DNA from: Arthrobacter sp. NEB 688
Lineage (GTDB): Bacteria > Actinomycetota > Actinomycetes > Actinomycetales > Dermatophilaceae
DNA length: 64,000 bases
Assembly (NCBI RefSeq): GCF_013201035.1
Contig: NZ_CP053707.1
Span: 372,001 to 436,000 of the forward strand
Direction of reading: 5' to 3'
Shown here: positions 53,176 through 61,351 of the stretch, piece after piece
Numbering within the stretch: position 1 is the first letter of the stretch
Layout of the letters: each line of letters begins with the position of its first letter
Position numbers and translations under genes: made by a program
Notes under the pieces: model-generated
The model's input: the letters and a program-made list of their open reading frames with translations, nothing else
Told to the model about the DNA's origin: nothing
Databases searched by the model: none

Positions 53176-53955
53176 GTGACCGACACCGCCGCCCGCGCCA
53201 CCCACCTGCTCGAGCTGCACCGCGCCCCGGAGCTGCTCACCGTCGTCAACGTCTGGGACGTCGTCTCGACCACCGTCGTCGCCGGTGTGCCGGGTACGCG
53301 GGCCGTCGCGACCGCCTCGCACTCGATCGCCGCGATGCTCGGCTACGAGGACGGCGAGAACATCCCGGTCGACGAGATGCTCGCCGCGGTCGAGCGCATC
53401 GTCCGCGCCACCGACCTGCCCGTCACGGCCGACCTGGAGTCCGGCTACGGCGACCCGGCCGGCACCGTCCGCCGGGCCGTCGACCTCGGCGTCGTCGGGG
53501 CCAACCTCGAGGACGGGATGCGCCCGCTCGCCGACTCCGTCCGGGCCGTCGAGGCCGCGATGGGGGCCGCCCGCGACGCCGGCGTCCCGGACTTCTGCCT
53601 CAACGCCCGCACCGACGCGTTCGTCAAGGCCGAGGGCCGCAGCCCGCAGGAGTGCCTCGACGTGGCCATCGAGCGCGGGCGGGCCTACCTCGAGGCCGGC
53701 GCCCCGCTGGTCTTCGTCCCCCGCGCCAGCGAGCGCGCGCACGTCGAGGCGCTCGTCGAGGCCTTCGGCCCGCAGCGCCTGACGCTCATCGGCATCCCCG
53801 GCACGTTGCCGCTGGCCGAGCTCGAGCAGCTCGGGGTCGCCCGCGTCTCGTACGGGCCGTGGTCGCAGCGGGTGGCGCTCACCGCGCTGCAGCAGCTCGT
53901 CGAGGGCGTCCACGACGGACGCGGGCTCCCCGAGGGCACCCGTCCCCTCAACTGA
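53176..53955 (+). CDS. Isocitrate lyase/PEP mutase family protein
   Basis: A 259-residue TIM-barrel protein. NVWDVVSTTVVAGVPGTRAV, VTADLESGYGDPAGTVRRA, GANLEDG, FCLNARTDAFV and LTLIGIPGTLPLAELEQLGV match the family that includes oxaloacetate decarboxylase/PEP mutase/methylisocitrate lyase. The isocitrate lyase KKCGH signature is absent. A C-C bond lyase on a 2-hydroxy or 2-oxo acid is likely; the exact substrate is unknown. GTG start at 53176. Confidence 0.88.
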   Translation: MTDTAARATHLLELHRAPELLTVVNVWDVVSTTVVAGVPGTRAVATASHSIAAMLGYEDGENIPVDEMLAAVERIVRATDLPVTADLESGYGDPAGTVRRAVDLGVVGANLEDGMRPLADSVRAVEAAMGAARDAGVPDFCLNARTDAFVKAEGRSPQECLDVAIERGRAYLEAGAPLVFVPRASERAHVEALVEAFGPQRLTLIGIPGTLPLAELEQLGVARVSYGPWSQRVALTALQQLVEGVHDGRGLPEGTRPLN

Positions 53956-53976
53956 GGGACGGGTGCGCGCCGGCGG

Positions 53977-54276
53977 TCAGCCGGCGTCGACCGGCACGAG
54001 CGGGTGGATGGCGATGTCGCCGGCCAGCGCCCCGTCGGCCGCGCCGAGCGCCGCCGCGATGTGCGGCGAGGCCATGTGCGCGTCGAGCGCCTCCTGGCCG
54101 GTCCAGCGCTCGACCGTGACGAAGACGCCCGGGGCGGCGGCCGACTCGTAGAGGTCGTAGGCGAGGCAGCCCTCCTCCTGACGGGTGGCCTCGACGAGCG
54201 TGCGCAGGGCCGCGCGCAGCGGCTCGACGTGCTCGGGCGCAACGGGGATGGTGGCGACGACGTGCAGCTCGGCCAT
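53977..54276 (-). CDS. ABM-family (YgiN-like) monooxygenase domain protein
   Basis: A 99-residue antibiotic-biosynthesis-monooxygenase-fold protein. HVVATIPVAPEHVEPLRAAL, EEGCLAYDLYESAAAPGVFV and ERWTGQEALDAHMASPHIA match small quinol monooxygenases that act as dimers. It is convergent with the isocitrate-lyase-like gene. Confidence 0.88.
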   Translation of the reverse strand: MAELHVVATIPVAPEHVEPLRAALRTLVEATRQEEGCLAYDLYESAAAPGVFVTVERWTGQEALDAHMASPHIAAALGAADGALAGDIAIHPLVPVDAG

Positions 54277-54443
54277 GGGGGACTCCGTCTCTCGGGGGGA
54301 GCCCAGCGTAGGGCGGCGGCGGGCGCCGGTGGCCCGCGCGCGCAGCCCTCCGTGCCGCCACGCCCACCGGGAACCTCCCGCGGCGCCGCGCAGCACGCGG
54401 GAGGCGTGGGAGCATCCCGGCGCCGGCCGCCGGGCCCCCCGGG

Positions 54444-54935
54444 TCAGGACTCGGCGAGGGCCTTCCAGGTGAGCAGCTGGCGGCGCGCCATCACGAGGTC
54501 GCCCACCGCGACGAGCGGCGCCACCGCCCGGCCGCGCGCCATGACGAGCTTGAGCAGGAGCCGGGTCGCGTCCTCGCCTCGCGGCTCGAGGCGGTAGCTC
54601 ATGACGGCCCCGAGGATGCGTCCGGTCAGCTCGCGCCCGGGGGCCACGGCCACGACGCGCCCGACCGGGCGGCCGGCGCTGCTCGTGAACGGGTCGCCGA
54701 CGGCGAGCGGCGGCAGGTCGAGCAGCTCGCGCGGCGAGGGGCGGCCGAGGTTGTCGACCCAGTCGTAGGAGTAGGGCGCGACCCGCAGCTGCGCCACCCA
54801 GGGCCACACCCGCTCGGGCGGCGCGTCCACCGTCACGCCCCGCCACGCCTGCAGCGCCGGCCGCGGCACGATCGCGTCGCACCCGTAGCGCAGCGCGACC
54901 TCGTCGTCCGTCACACCCCAGCGGTCACCGATCAC
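54444..54935 (-). CDS. SRPBCC-family protein
   Basis: A 163-residue START-like protein: WRGVTVDAPPERVWPWVAQL, APYSYDWVDNLGRPSPREL and a C-terminal helix. It should hold a lipid-like or aromatic ligand in a pocket. GTG at 54935. Function unknown. Confidence 0.78.
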   Translation of the reverse strand: MIGDRWGVTDDEVALRYGCDAIVPRPALQAWRGVTVDAPPERVWPWVAQLRVAPYSYDWVDNLGRPSPRELLDLPPLAVGDPFTSSAGRPVGRVVAVAPGRELTGRILGAVMSYRLEPRGEDATRLLLKLVMARGRAVAPLVAVGDLVMARRQLLTWKALAES

Positions 54936-55033
54936 GGGTCCATCCTCGCGGACGGAGCGGACCGGCGGACGACGAGGGCGCCGGCCTCCCGGAGGGGTGG
55001 GAGACCGGCGCCCGAGGTCGACGGGGCAGGGGG

Positions 55034-55363
55034 TCAGCCGCGGGGCTGGATCTCGCCCATCGGGCCGAAGCCGTCGACCTCCTCGGCGTCCACGTAGATG
55101 ATCTGCGGCTGCGCCGAGACGATGTCCGGCATCTCGGCCATGAAGCGCTCGACGTGCGGCTGGCGCATGTGCTCGCCACCCGCCTCGGCGTCGCGGAAGC
55201 CCTCGATGCAGACGAAGGTGCGGGGCTCGTGGACGCTCTCGGAGAACTCGAAGAACACGTTGCCCGGCTCGGCGGTCACGTGCTCGACGTAGTACTGCGA
55301 CAGCTCCTTCCACTCCTCGAGCCTGTCCTCGCGGATGGGGAACTTCACGGTGATGAGGATCAA
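55034..55363 (-). CDS. ABM-family putative quinol monooxygenase
   Basis: A 109-residue protein starting MILITVKFPIREDRLEEWKE, with VTAEPGNVFFEFSESVHEPR and GFRDAEAGGEHMRQPHVERF. It resembles the first ABM gene but shares little identity. The C-terminal tail EEVDGFGPMGEIQPRG is unusual for the family. It follows the DUF1097 gene by 105 bp at the end of the amidohydrolase/alcohol dehydrogenase set. Confidence 0.85.
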   Translation of the reverse strand: MILITVKFPIREDRLEEWKELSQYYVEHVTAEPGNVFFEFSESVHEPRTFVCIEGFRDAEAGGEHMRQPHVERFMAEMPDIVSAQPQIIYVDAEEVDGFGPMGEIQPRG

Positions 55364-55468
55364 GGGAGTCTCCTTCTGCCGGGGGTCGGTACCCGCCCCA
55401 CGGTAGGTGGGCGGTGGTGGTGGGCGCCCACCCGGCCCGCTCTGGCGCGGGCCGGGCGGGCGACCGGG

Positions 55469-55975
55469 TCAGGCCGCCGCGGGAGCGGCGGGCGGCTCGG
55501 CGGCCGGCGGCTGGGAGGCCGTCGGGCGTCCGTCGACGAGCGACTGGATGCGGGCTCCGGCGACCGCCGAGGCCCACCCGAGGACGGCCCCGACGACGAT
55601 GGCCACGACGGTCGACCAGAACGACGCGGCGTTGCCGAAGTACGACGCCGCCCCGAAGAACGCGCCGGGGATGAACGACAGGACGAACCATCCGGCCTGC
55701 AGGCACATCGCGGCGGCGATGACGGCGACCGCGACCGCGAGCGCGCCCGGGAAGGTGGCGACGCCGGCGAACCAGACGGCCAGCCAGCCGTACACGACGC
55801 CGGACAGCGCCGAGGCGAGGATGCGGACGAACCCGTCCCGGGTGCCGCCGGCGGCGTAGAAGCCGGCCCACACGATGAACGCGATCCAGGTGACCAGGCC
55901 CAGCTCGGTGCTGACCTGGGTCCACACGCCCGCGAGGACGCCGATCGAGACGGCGACTCCGATGTAGCTCTTCAC
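55469..55975 (-). CDS. DUF1097 membrane protein
   Basis: A 168-residue protein with about five helices (GVAVSIGVLAGVWTQVST, LVTWIAFIVWAGFYAAGG, ILASALSGVVYGWLAVWFAG, ALAVAVAVIAAAMCLQ, FWSTVVAIVVGAVLGWASA). FYAAGGTRDGF and the order of helices fit DUF1097. The C-terminus is Ala/Pro-rich. It lies between alcohol dehydrogenase and the ABM gene, and could move a substrate of this operon. Confidence 0.78.
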   Translation of the reverse strand: MKSYIGVAVSIGVLAGVWTQVSTELGLVTWIAFIVWAGFYAAGGTRDGFVRILASALSGVVYGWLAVWFAGVATFPGALAVAVAVIAAAMCLQAGWFVLSFIPGAFFGAASYFGNAASFWSTVVAIVVGAVLGWASAVAGARIQSLVDGRPTASQPPAAEPPAAPAAA

Positions 55976-56018
55976 GACGGACTCCTTCGTCCGAGAGGTG
56001 AGGTGGGGTCGCGCCCGG

Positions 56019-57053
56019 TCAGGGCACGAGGATGGCGCGCCCGCGGACGGCGCCGTTGTCGAGGTCGGTGACGGCCTGCTGGAAGTCGTCGAGGGCGTAC
56101 TTCTGGGTGTGCAGCGTGACGAGCCCCTTGGCCGCGAGCGCCATGAGGTCCTGCAGGTCGTTGTACGAGCCGACGAGGTTGCCGATGACGTTCTTCTCGC
56201 TCGAGACGAGGTCGATCGTCGGGACGTCGACGTTCTCGCCGTAGCCGACGACGTGGTAGTCGCCCGCCTGCCGGGTCATCGCGAGACCCTCGGCCGTCGA
56301 GCCGTTCTCGCCGACGAAGTCGACGACGACCTCGGCGCCGGCACCGCCGGTGAGGTCGAGCACCGCCCCGACGTGGTTCCCGTCGGCCGCGACGCCCTCG
56401 TCGGCGCCGATGGAGCGGGCGAGGTCGAGGGCCGCGGGGATGCGGTCGACGACGACGATGCGCGCCGGGGTCAGTGCCTTGAGGACCTGGATCCCGATGT
56501 GCCCCAGGCCCCCTGCGCCGATGACGACGCAGGTGTCGCGCGGCGTGAGCCGACGGGCCGCCTTGGCCGCCGCGTGGTACGCGGTGAGGCCGGCGTCGGC
56601 GAGGGCCGCGACGTCGGCCGGCTCGAGCGAGTCGTCGATGCGCACGCAGGAGCGCGCCGACGTCAGCAGGTACTCGGCGTACCCGCCGTTCGTGTCGATG
56701 CCGGGGAAGGCGCTGTTCTCGCAGTGCACGTCGTCGCCCGAGCGGCACGCACGGCACAGGCCGCAGGTGACGAGCGGGTGGAGGATGACCTTGTCGCCCT
56801 CCTTGACGTTGGTGACGGCCGAGCCGACGGCGTGCACCCACCCGGCGTTCTCGTGGCCGATGGTGTACGGCAGGGCGACCTGGGACTTCTCGGCCCACTG
56901 CCCCTCGAGGATGTGCAGGTCGGTGCGGCACACGCCGGCCCCACCGATCCGGACGACGACGTCCCACGGCCCGGAGGCCTCGGGGATCGCCTTCTCCGTC
57001 ATCTCGAGCTTCTCGTGGTAGCCGACCACCTGGACGGCGCGCATGGTGCTCAT
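56019..57053 (-). CDS. Zinc-dependent NAD(P) alcohol dehydrogenase
   Basis: A 344-residue MDR enzyme. Catalytic zinc ligands are C42 and H67-E68 (GHENAGWV), and structural zinc cysteines are C97, C100, C103 and C111. The dinucleotide motif GAGGLGHIG is at about 180. The sequence resembles the alcohol dehydrogenase of actinobacterial propane monooxygenase clusters, which oxidises a short-chain alcohol. Its start is 3 bp after the DUF59 stop, which supports that comparison, but the alcohol is not known. Confidence 0.92.
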   Translation of the reverse strand: MSTMRAVQVVGYHEKLEMTEKAIPEASGPWDVVVRIGGAGVCRTDLHILEGQWAEKSQVALPYTIGHENAGWVHAVGSAVTNVKEGDKVILHPLVTCGLCRACRSGDDVHCENSAFPGIDTNGGYAEYLLTSARSCVRIDDSLEPADVAALADAGLTAYHAAAKAARRLTPRDTCVVIGAGGLGHIGIQVLKALTPARIVVVDRIPAALDLARSIGADEGVAADGNHVGAVLDLTGGAGAEVVVDFVGENGSTAEGLAMTRQAGDYHVVGYGENVDVPTIDLVSSEKNVIGNLVGSYNDLQDLMALAAKGLVTLHTQKYALDDFQQAVTDLDNGAVRGRAILVP

Positions 57054-57056
57054 GGG

Positions 57057-57845
57057 TCAGGACTCCTTGGGGGTGACGGGGGTCAGGGTCAGCAGGTGGT
57101 GGTGGTCGGCGGGCTCGGCGCCCTCGGGCCGGGGCGCCTGGTCGGCGCCCGAGCCGTCGTAGCGCGTGCGCAGCAGGCCGCGGCAGAAGTGCGCGTTGCC
57201 GTCGATGCTGATGCGGGTCGAGCGCGCGCGGCGCAGGAACATCGCCGTGTCGTCGGCCGCGGGCGGCCGGCCCTCGTGGTCGACGAGCACCGGGGCGTCG
57301 CCGTCGCCAGGCAGGCCGAGCGCCGTCCGCCGGGAGAGCAGCGCGTCGCGCTCCCGTCCGGCCGGCAGGTCGCGCAGGCGCACCGAGCGCAGCCCGTCCT
57401 CCGCGAGGGAGGAGTCGGCCCGCAGCAGCGCGGTGAGGCAGCGCTCCATCGCGGCGGTGTGGGCCTTGCGGCGGAAGGTCGCCCGCAGCTCCTCGAGGTC
57501 CTTCTCGGCCTCGTGCCCGAACGTGCCCCGGTACCCCGCGTCGGCCGCGAGGCCACGGTTGATGAGGTCGGAGTCGTGGTGGTCGTCGAGCTCGACGACC
57601 ACCCGCCCGACCCCCTCGATGCCGGTCAGGGCTTCCTTGCTGTCCGAGGCCATGAGGTAGGCGAAGTTCGGCGAGCAGAACGACGTCGGCAGGCGCAGGT
57701 GCACCGTGACGTCGCCCCCGTCGACCTCGACGGAGCGGACGAACCCGAGGTCGGTGATGGGCTCGTCGAGCTCGGGGTCGAGGACGACCGAGAGCGCGTC
57801 ACGGACGTCGCCGTCCGTGAGCTCCCGGGTGGCGAGGGCGGTCAT
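57057..57845 (-). CDS. DUF59/MIP18-type iron-sulfur assembly protein with long C-terminal extension
   Basis: A 262-residue protein. Residues 1-95 hold the MIP18 domain: DALSVVLDPELDEPITDLGF, VHLRLPTSFCSPNFAYLMAS with a cysteine. The remaining 165 residues, ending HHHLLTLTPVTPKES, are not a named domain for me. Similar genes occur between the amidohydrolase and the alcohol dehydrogenase in propane monooxygenase operons. ATG at 57845 overlaps the preceding stop. It could help mature a metalloenzyme, perhaps one encoded elsewhere. Confidence 0.82.
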   Translation of the reverse strand: MTALATRELTDGDVRDALSVVLDPELDEPITDLGFVRSVEVDGGDVTVHLRLPTSFCSPNFAYLMASDSKEALTGIEGVGRVVVELDDHHDSDLINRGLAADAGYRGTFGHEAEKDLEELRATFRRKAHTAAMERCLTALLRADSSLAEDGLRSVRLRDLPAGRERDALLSRRTALGLPGDGDAPVLVDHEGRPPAADDTAMFLRRARSTRISIDGNAHFCRGLLRTRYDGSGADQAPRPEGAEPADHHHLLTLTPVTPKES

Positions 57846-58888
57846 CAGACGGTCGCCAGGTCGGCGGCCTCGGGGTCGCGCGGACCGGTCTCGGTCGCGT
57901 CGGCCTCGGGCAGGCGCAGCTCGGCCGGCACCTCGATGCCGTACATCGTGGCGGCGTTGAGGCCGAGGATCTTCTTCTTCTGCGCCGTCGTCACCGGGGC
58001 GTACTCGGTCATGTCCTCGGGGATCTGGAAGTCGACGAACTTCTCGACGAGCCAGCGCGGCGTCCAGATGGCGTAGTCGCTCGAGAAGAAGATCCGGTCC
58101 TCGCCGATCCAGTAGAGGAGCTCGCCGAGGATCTGCGCGAAGTAGCGGGGCCGGGTGTGCATGAAGGGCATCGCGACGGCGAGGCCGCCGTAGACGTTCG
58201 GCTCCTGGGTGGCGATCCAGCAGAAGTCCTCGAGCCGCGGCAGGCCGACGTGCTCGACGATGAAGTTGAGGTCGGTGAAGTCGGTCGCCACGTGGTCGAT
58301 GTCGGCCACGTCGAAGGCGTCGCGGTCCAGCGGCCGGATGGTCGGGCCCTTGTGGATGTGGATGTTCGTGACGCCGAGCTCGCGGCAGGCCTCGAGGTAG
58401 CGGTAGGCCCACGGGTCGGTGAGCTTCCAGCCGCGCGACTCGCCGTGCCACTCGGCCGTGTAGAGCTTGACGCCGGTGAACCCCATCTTCTCGTGGTCGG
58501 CGCGCAGCTGCTCGAGGCCCTGCTCGCCGTTGCGGGGGTCCCAGTTGTGGTTGTACGTCAGCCGGTCGGGGTTGGCCGCGGCGAGCTGGTACGCCTCCTC
58601 GGTCTGGCCGAAACCGTTGCGGTAGAACTCGGTCAGCGCCGCCGGCTGGAAGATGGCGTGGTCGACGTGCCCGTCCTCGAAGATGTCCTTCATGAGGCGC
58701 TGACCGCCCTGGTAGAGGTACTCGTCGTACGTCCACACCTCGCTCTCCGGCGAGAGGTTGCGGTGGTAGTCGTAGAAGCAGTCGATGAACTGCTTGCCGT
58801 GGAGGTTGCGCAGGTTCTCGGCCCGAGCGTCCCAGAGCGCGATGTGCGCGTCGACGATGAAGTAGCTCTCGCCGTCCTTGGTGTACAT
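57845..58888 (-). CDS. Amidohydrolase 2-type protein of propane-monooxygenase-associated family
   Basis: A 347-residue TIM-barrel protein starting MYTKDGESYFIVDAHIALWD. HGKQFIDCFYDYHRNLSPE, KLYTAEWHGESRGWK, HIHKGPTIRPLDRDAFDVAD and EDFCWIATQEPN are the text of the amidohydrolase family found behind actinobacterial propane monooxygenase subunits. The usual metal HxH reads HIA here, with H and D elsewhere (HIHKG, IVEHVG, SSDYAIW). It may assist the monooxygenase or cleave a metabolite. ATG at 58888; a longer frame to 58981 crosses the palindrome. Confidence 0.88.
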   Translation of the reverse strand: MYTKDGESYFIVDAHIALWDARAENLRNLHGKQFIDCFYDYHRNLSPESEVWTYDEYLYQGGQRLMKDIFEDGHVDHAIFQPAALTEFYRNGFGQTEEAYQLAAANPDRLTYNHNWDPRNGEQGLEQLRADHEKMGFTGVKLYTAEWHGESRGWKLTDPWAYRYLEACRELGVTNIHIHKGPTIRPLDRDAFDVADIDHVATDFTDLNFIVEHVGLPRLEDFCWIATQEPNVYGGLAVAMPFMHTRPRYFAQILGELLYWIGEDRIFFSSDYAIWTPRWLVEKFVDFQIPEDMTEYAPVTTAQKKKILGLNAATMYGIEVPAELRLPEADATETGPRDPEAADLATV

Positions 58889-58972
58889 CCCCGATGTCTC
58901 CGTTCCCCACGACCTCGTCGTCGTGGACAGCCCCGACGCTAGGTCGGCCCCGGAGGCGTTCCCAGACCCCTC

Positions 58973-58991
58973 GTGTCCCACTTTGGGACAC
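58973..58991. promoter_or_regulatory. Palindromic candidate operator between regulator and amidohydrolase operon
   Basis: GTGTCCCA (58973-58980), CTT, TGGGACAC (58984-58991) is a perfect 8-bp inverted repeat. It lies 60 bp upstream of the regulator ATG (59051) and 84 bp upstream of the divergent amidohydrolase ATG (58888), placed to serve both. Confidence 0.6.
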
Positions 58992-59050
58992 GGAGCACTG
59001 GCCGGGCGGCGCGCCCCGGGTTACCGTCGGCAGGTCGGAAGGAGTCGGCG

Positions 59051-60547
59051 ATGGGGCCGAGCGGCGGGGCACCACTCCCGGAGCGGGCCTCCGCGCCCTT
59101 CGGCGTCCGGGGCCCGGCCGTCGACCACCGGTTGATGGCCTCGTGGCGACGCAGCGAGGAGTACGGCGTCTCGCTCGAGTCGGTCGAGCCGGTGTGGGTC
59201 GGCCCGGTCGTCGACGGGTCCCTCTTCGCCGAGTGCGGCGGCGCCGTCCTCACCGACCTGCACCGCACGCTCGCCAACGAGCCCCTCTCGCTCATGCTGA
59301 CCGACCCCGACGGCCTGGTCCTCAACCGGTTCTCCGGCGACACCTCCCTGCTGCGGGCCCTCGACGCGGTGCACCTCGCGCCGGGGTTCGCCTTCTCCGA
59401 GCGCGAGGCCGGCACCAACGGCCTCGGCCTCGCGCTCGCCGACCGCACCGCCTCGCTCGTGCGGGCCGAGGAGCACTACAGCGCGAGCCTGTGCACCTAC
59501 ACGTGCGCCGCCGTGCCCGTGCTCGACCCGCTGACCGGCCGGCTCGAGGGCAGCGTCAACATCACGACCTGGGCGCGCTCGTCGGCCGACCTGCTGCTGG
59601 CGCTCGCGCAGTCGGCCGCGAGCACGACGAGCGCCATGATGCTCGCCCGCTCGCGGGGCCGCGCGCCGCGCACCCCACCGAAGGGCGGCGTCTTCCGGGT
59701 GCAGCGCGGCCGCCTCGAGCCGGGGGCCGGCACCCTGCGCAGCGTGTCCGGGCCGTGGGTGCGTGCCCTGGAGGAGGCGACCGCGGGGCTGGCCACCGGG
59801 CAGGTCGTGGCGGCGGTCGGCGAACCCGGATCGGGGCGCGCGACCCTCCTCGCCCAGGCCCTGCGGCGCGCCCACCCGCACCACCGCATCCTCAGCGCGG
59901 CCGCGCCGGCCCCGGACGACGTCGAGACCTGGCTCTCGCTGTGGACCCCGGAGCTGACCAAGCCCGACACCGCCGTCGTCGTCGAGAACGTCGACACGCT
60001 GCCGGCGTGGGCCGCCGCCGAGCTGCACCGTCGGGCCGTCGACGCCCTGCGCTCCTCCCCCTCCGGCGAACCCTCCGACCTCGCGTGGGGCGTCACGACC
60101 GAGTCGCTGGAGGCCGTGCCGGCGCCGCTGTCCGGGCTCGTCGCCTCCGTCGTCCGCGTCGCCCCGCTGCGCGAGCGGCCCGACGACGTCATGCCGCTCG
60201 CGCGCTACGTCGGCCACCAGACGCGGATGCGCGAGGTCGACTTCACGCCGGCCGCCGAGCGGGTGCTGACGACGTACGCCTGGCCGGGCAACGTCGACGA
60301 GCTCGTCCGGGTCGTGCACGCGGCCGCGACGCGCGCCGGGACCGTCGACGTGCGCCACCTCCCGGGCGAGCTGACGGCGACCCGCCGCCACCGGCTCTCG
60401 CGGCTGGAGTCGATCGAGCGCGACGAGATCGTCCGCACGCTCACCGCACCGGGGGTCACGGTCAAGCAGGCGGCGACGGAGCTCGGGATGAGCCGCTCGA
60501 CGCTCTACCGCAAGATCAGCCACTACGGCCTCGACGACCTGCGCTGA
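59051..60547 (+). CDS. GAF/AAA+/Fis regulator, MimR/AcoR-like, without sigma-54 loop
   Basis: A 498-residue regulator. An N-terminal sensor region (about 25-200) includes GAF-like SEREAGTNGLGLALADRTAS. A degraded AAA+ domain (about 235-410) has GEPGSGRATL at 257-265, where the Walker A lysine is R263, and no GAFTGA loop. The Fis-type HTH ends the protein (VKQAATELGMSRSTLYRKIS). Regulators of this shape control propane/acetone monooxygenase operons in Actinobacteria, which lack sigma-54. The ATG at 59051 follows GGAAGGAG. It most likely controls the divergent amidohydrolase operon. Confidence 0.9.
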   Translation: MGPSGGAPLPERASAPFGVRGPAVDHRLMASWRRSEEYGVSLESVEPVWVGPVVDGSLFAECGGAVLTDLHRTLANEPLSLMLTDPDGLVLNRFSGDTSLLRALDAVHLAPGFAFSEREAGTNGLGLALADRTASLVRAEEHYSASLCTYTCAAVPVLDPLTGRLEGSVNITTWARSSADLLLALAQSAASTTSAMMLARSRGRAPRTPPKGGVFRVQRGRLEPGAGTLRSVSGPWVRALEEATAGLATGQVVAAVGEPGSGRATLLAQALRRAHPHHRILSAAAPAPDDVETWLSLWTPELTKPDTAVVVENVDTLPAWAAAELHRRAVDALRSSPSGEPSDLAWGVTTESLEAVPAPLSGLVASVVRVAPLRERPDDVMPLARYVGHQTRMREVDFTPAAERVLTTYAWPGNVDELVRVVHAAATRAGTVDVRHLPGELTATRRHRLSRLESIERDEIVRTLTAPGVTVKQAATELGMSRSTLYRKISHYGLDDLR

Positions 60548-60649
60548 GACAACGCTGGGGACGTCATCCCTCGTTCCGTCGCCCCGCGGCCGCCGCCTTG
60601 TCATGATGACCCGGGACGCCGAGCAGGCGGTGGTCCCGGAAGGAGCATC

Positions 60650-61342
60650 GTGCCCAGGGTCGTGGCCATCACCGGAGCGTGTTCCGAGACAGCGGTGGAG
60701 GCGGCTGCGCGCTTCGCCGGGCGCGGCGACAAGGTCGCCCTCCTCTCCCGCACGCCGATCGCCGTCGACGAGCTGGTCACGGCGCTGCGCCGCAGCGGCG
60801 CCCACGCGATGGGCGTCGTCGTCGACACGTCCGACCCGGACGCCGTCGAGTCGGCCGTCGCGCGGGTCGAGGTCGAGCTCGGCCCGGTGGACGTCTGGGT
60901 CAACACCGCCGACGACCCACCGGAGCGCACCTTCCGCGACCACGAACCGCGCGAGTTCCGCGCGATCACCGAGCAGCTCTACCTCGGGCACGTCCACGCG
61001 ACGATGACCGTCCTCGAGCGGATGCGCGAGCGCGGCAGCGGCACCATCGTCCACGTCGCGACCGCCGCGGCCCGGCGCGGTCGCGCCGGCCAGTCGGCGC
61101 GCTCCGGGGCCGAGGCCGCGCTGCGCGGCTTCCACGAGTCGGTGTCGGCGGAGCTGCGCGTCGAGGGCAGCCCGGTCCGGCTGGCGCTCGTCGAGCGCGG
61201 CGAGCGCGAGACCACGGCCTCCGCCGCGGCCGCCGTCCTGCGGGCGGCCGGCCCCTCGCCGCGCGCCCGGACGACGCTCGCGGGAGCGCTCGCCGCGACG
61301 GCCACGGCGGCGTTGCTCGCCGTCCGCCGGCGCCGCCGCTGA
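60650..61342 (+). CDS. Degenerate short-chain dehydrogenase/reductase with C-terminal membrane helix
   Basis: A 230-residue SDR-fold protein. The glycine motif reads TGACSETA instead of TGxxxGxG, and the catalytic YxxxK reads SxxxE in AGQSARSGAEAALRGF, so ordinary SDR chemistry is unlikely. A C-terminal hydrophobic segment (LAGALAATATAALLAVRRRR) suggests membrane attachment. It may be a structural or non-catalytic protein. GTG start at 60650 with GGAAGGAG upstream. Confidence 0.72.
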   Translation: MPRVVAITGACSETAVEAAARFAGRGDKVALLSRTPIAVDELVTALRRSGAHAMGVVVDTSDPDAVESAVARVEVELGPVDVWVNTADDPPERTFRDHEPREFRAITEQLYLGHVHATMTVLERMRERGSGTIVHVATAAARRGRAGQSARSGAEAALRGFHESVSAELRVEGSPVRLALVERGERETTASAAAAVLRAAGPSPRARTTLAGALAATATAALLAVRRRRR

Positions 61343-61351
61343 CCCCACCGC

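Noticed and set aside
58889-59050. Sigma-54 promoter next to the AAA+ regulator
   Set aside because: No TGGCAC-N5-TTGC pair is seen, and the regulator lacks GAFTGA.
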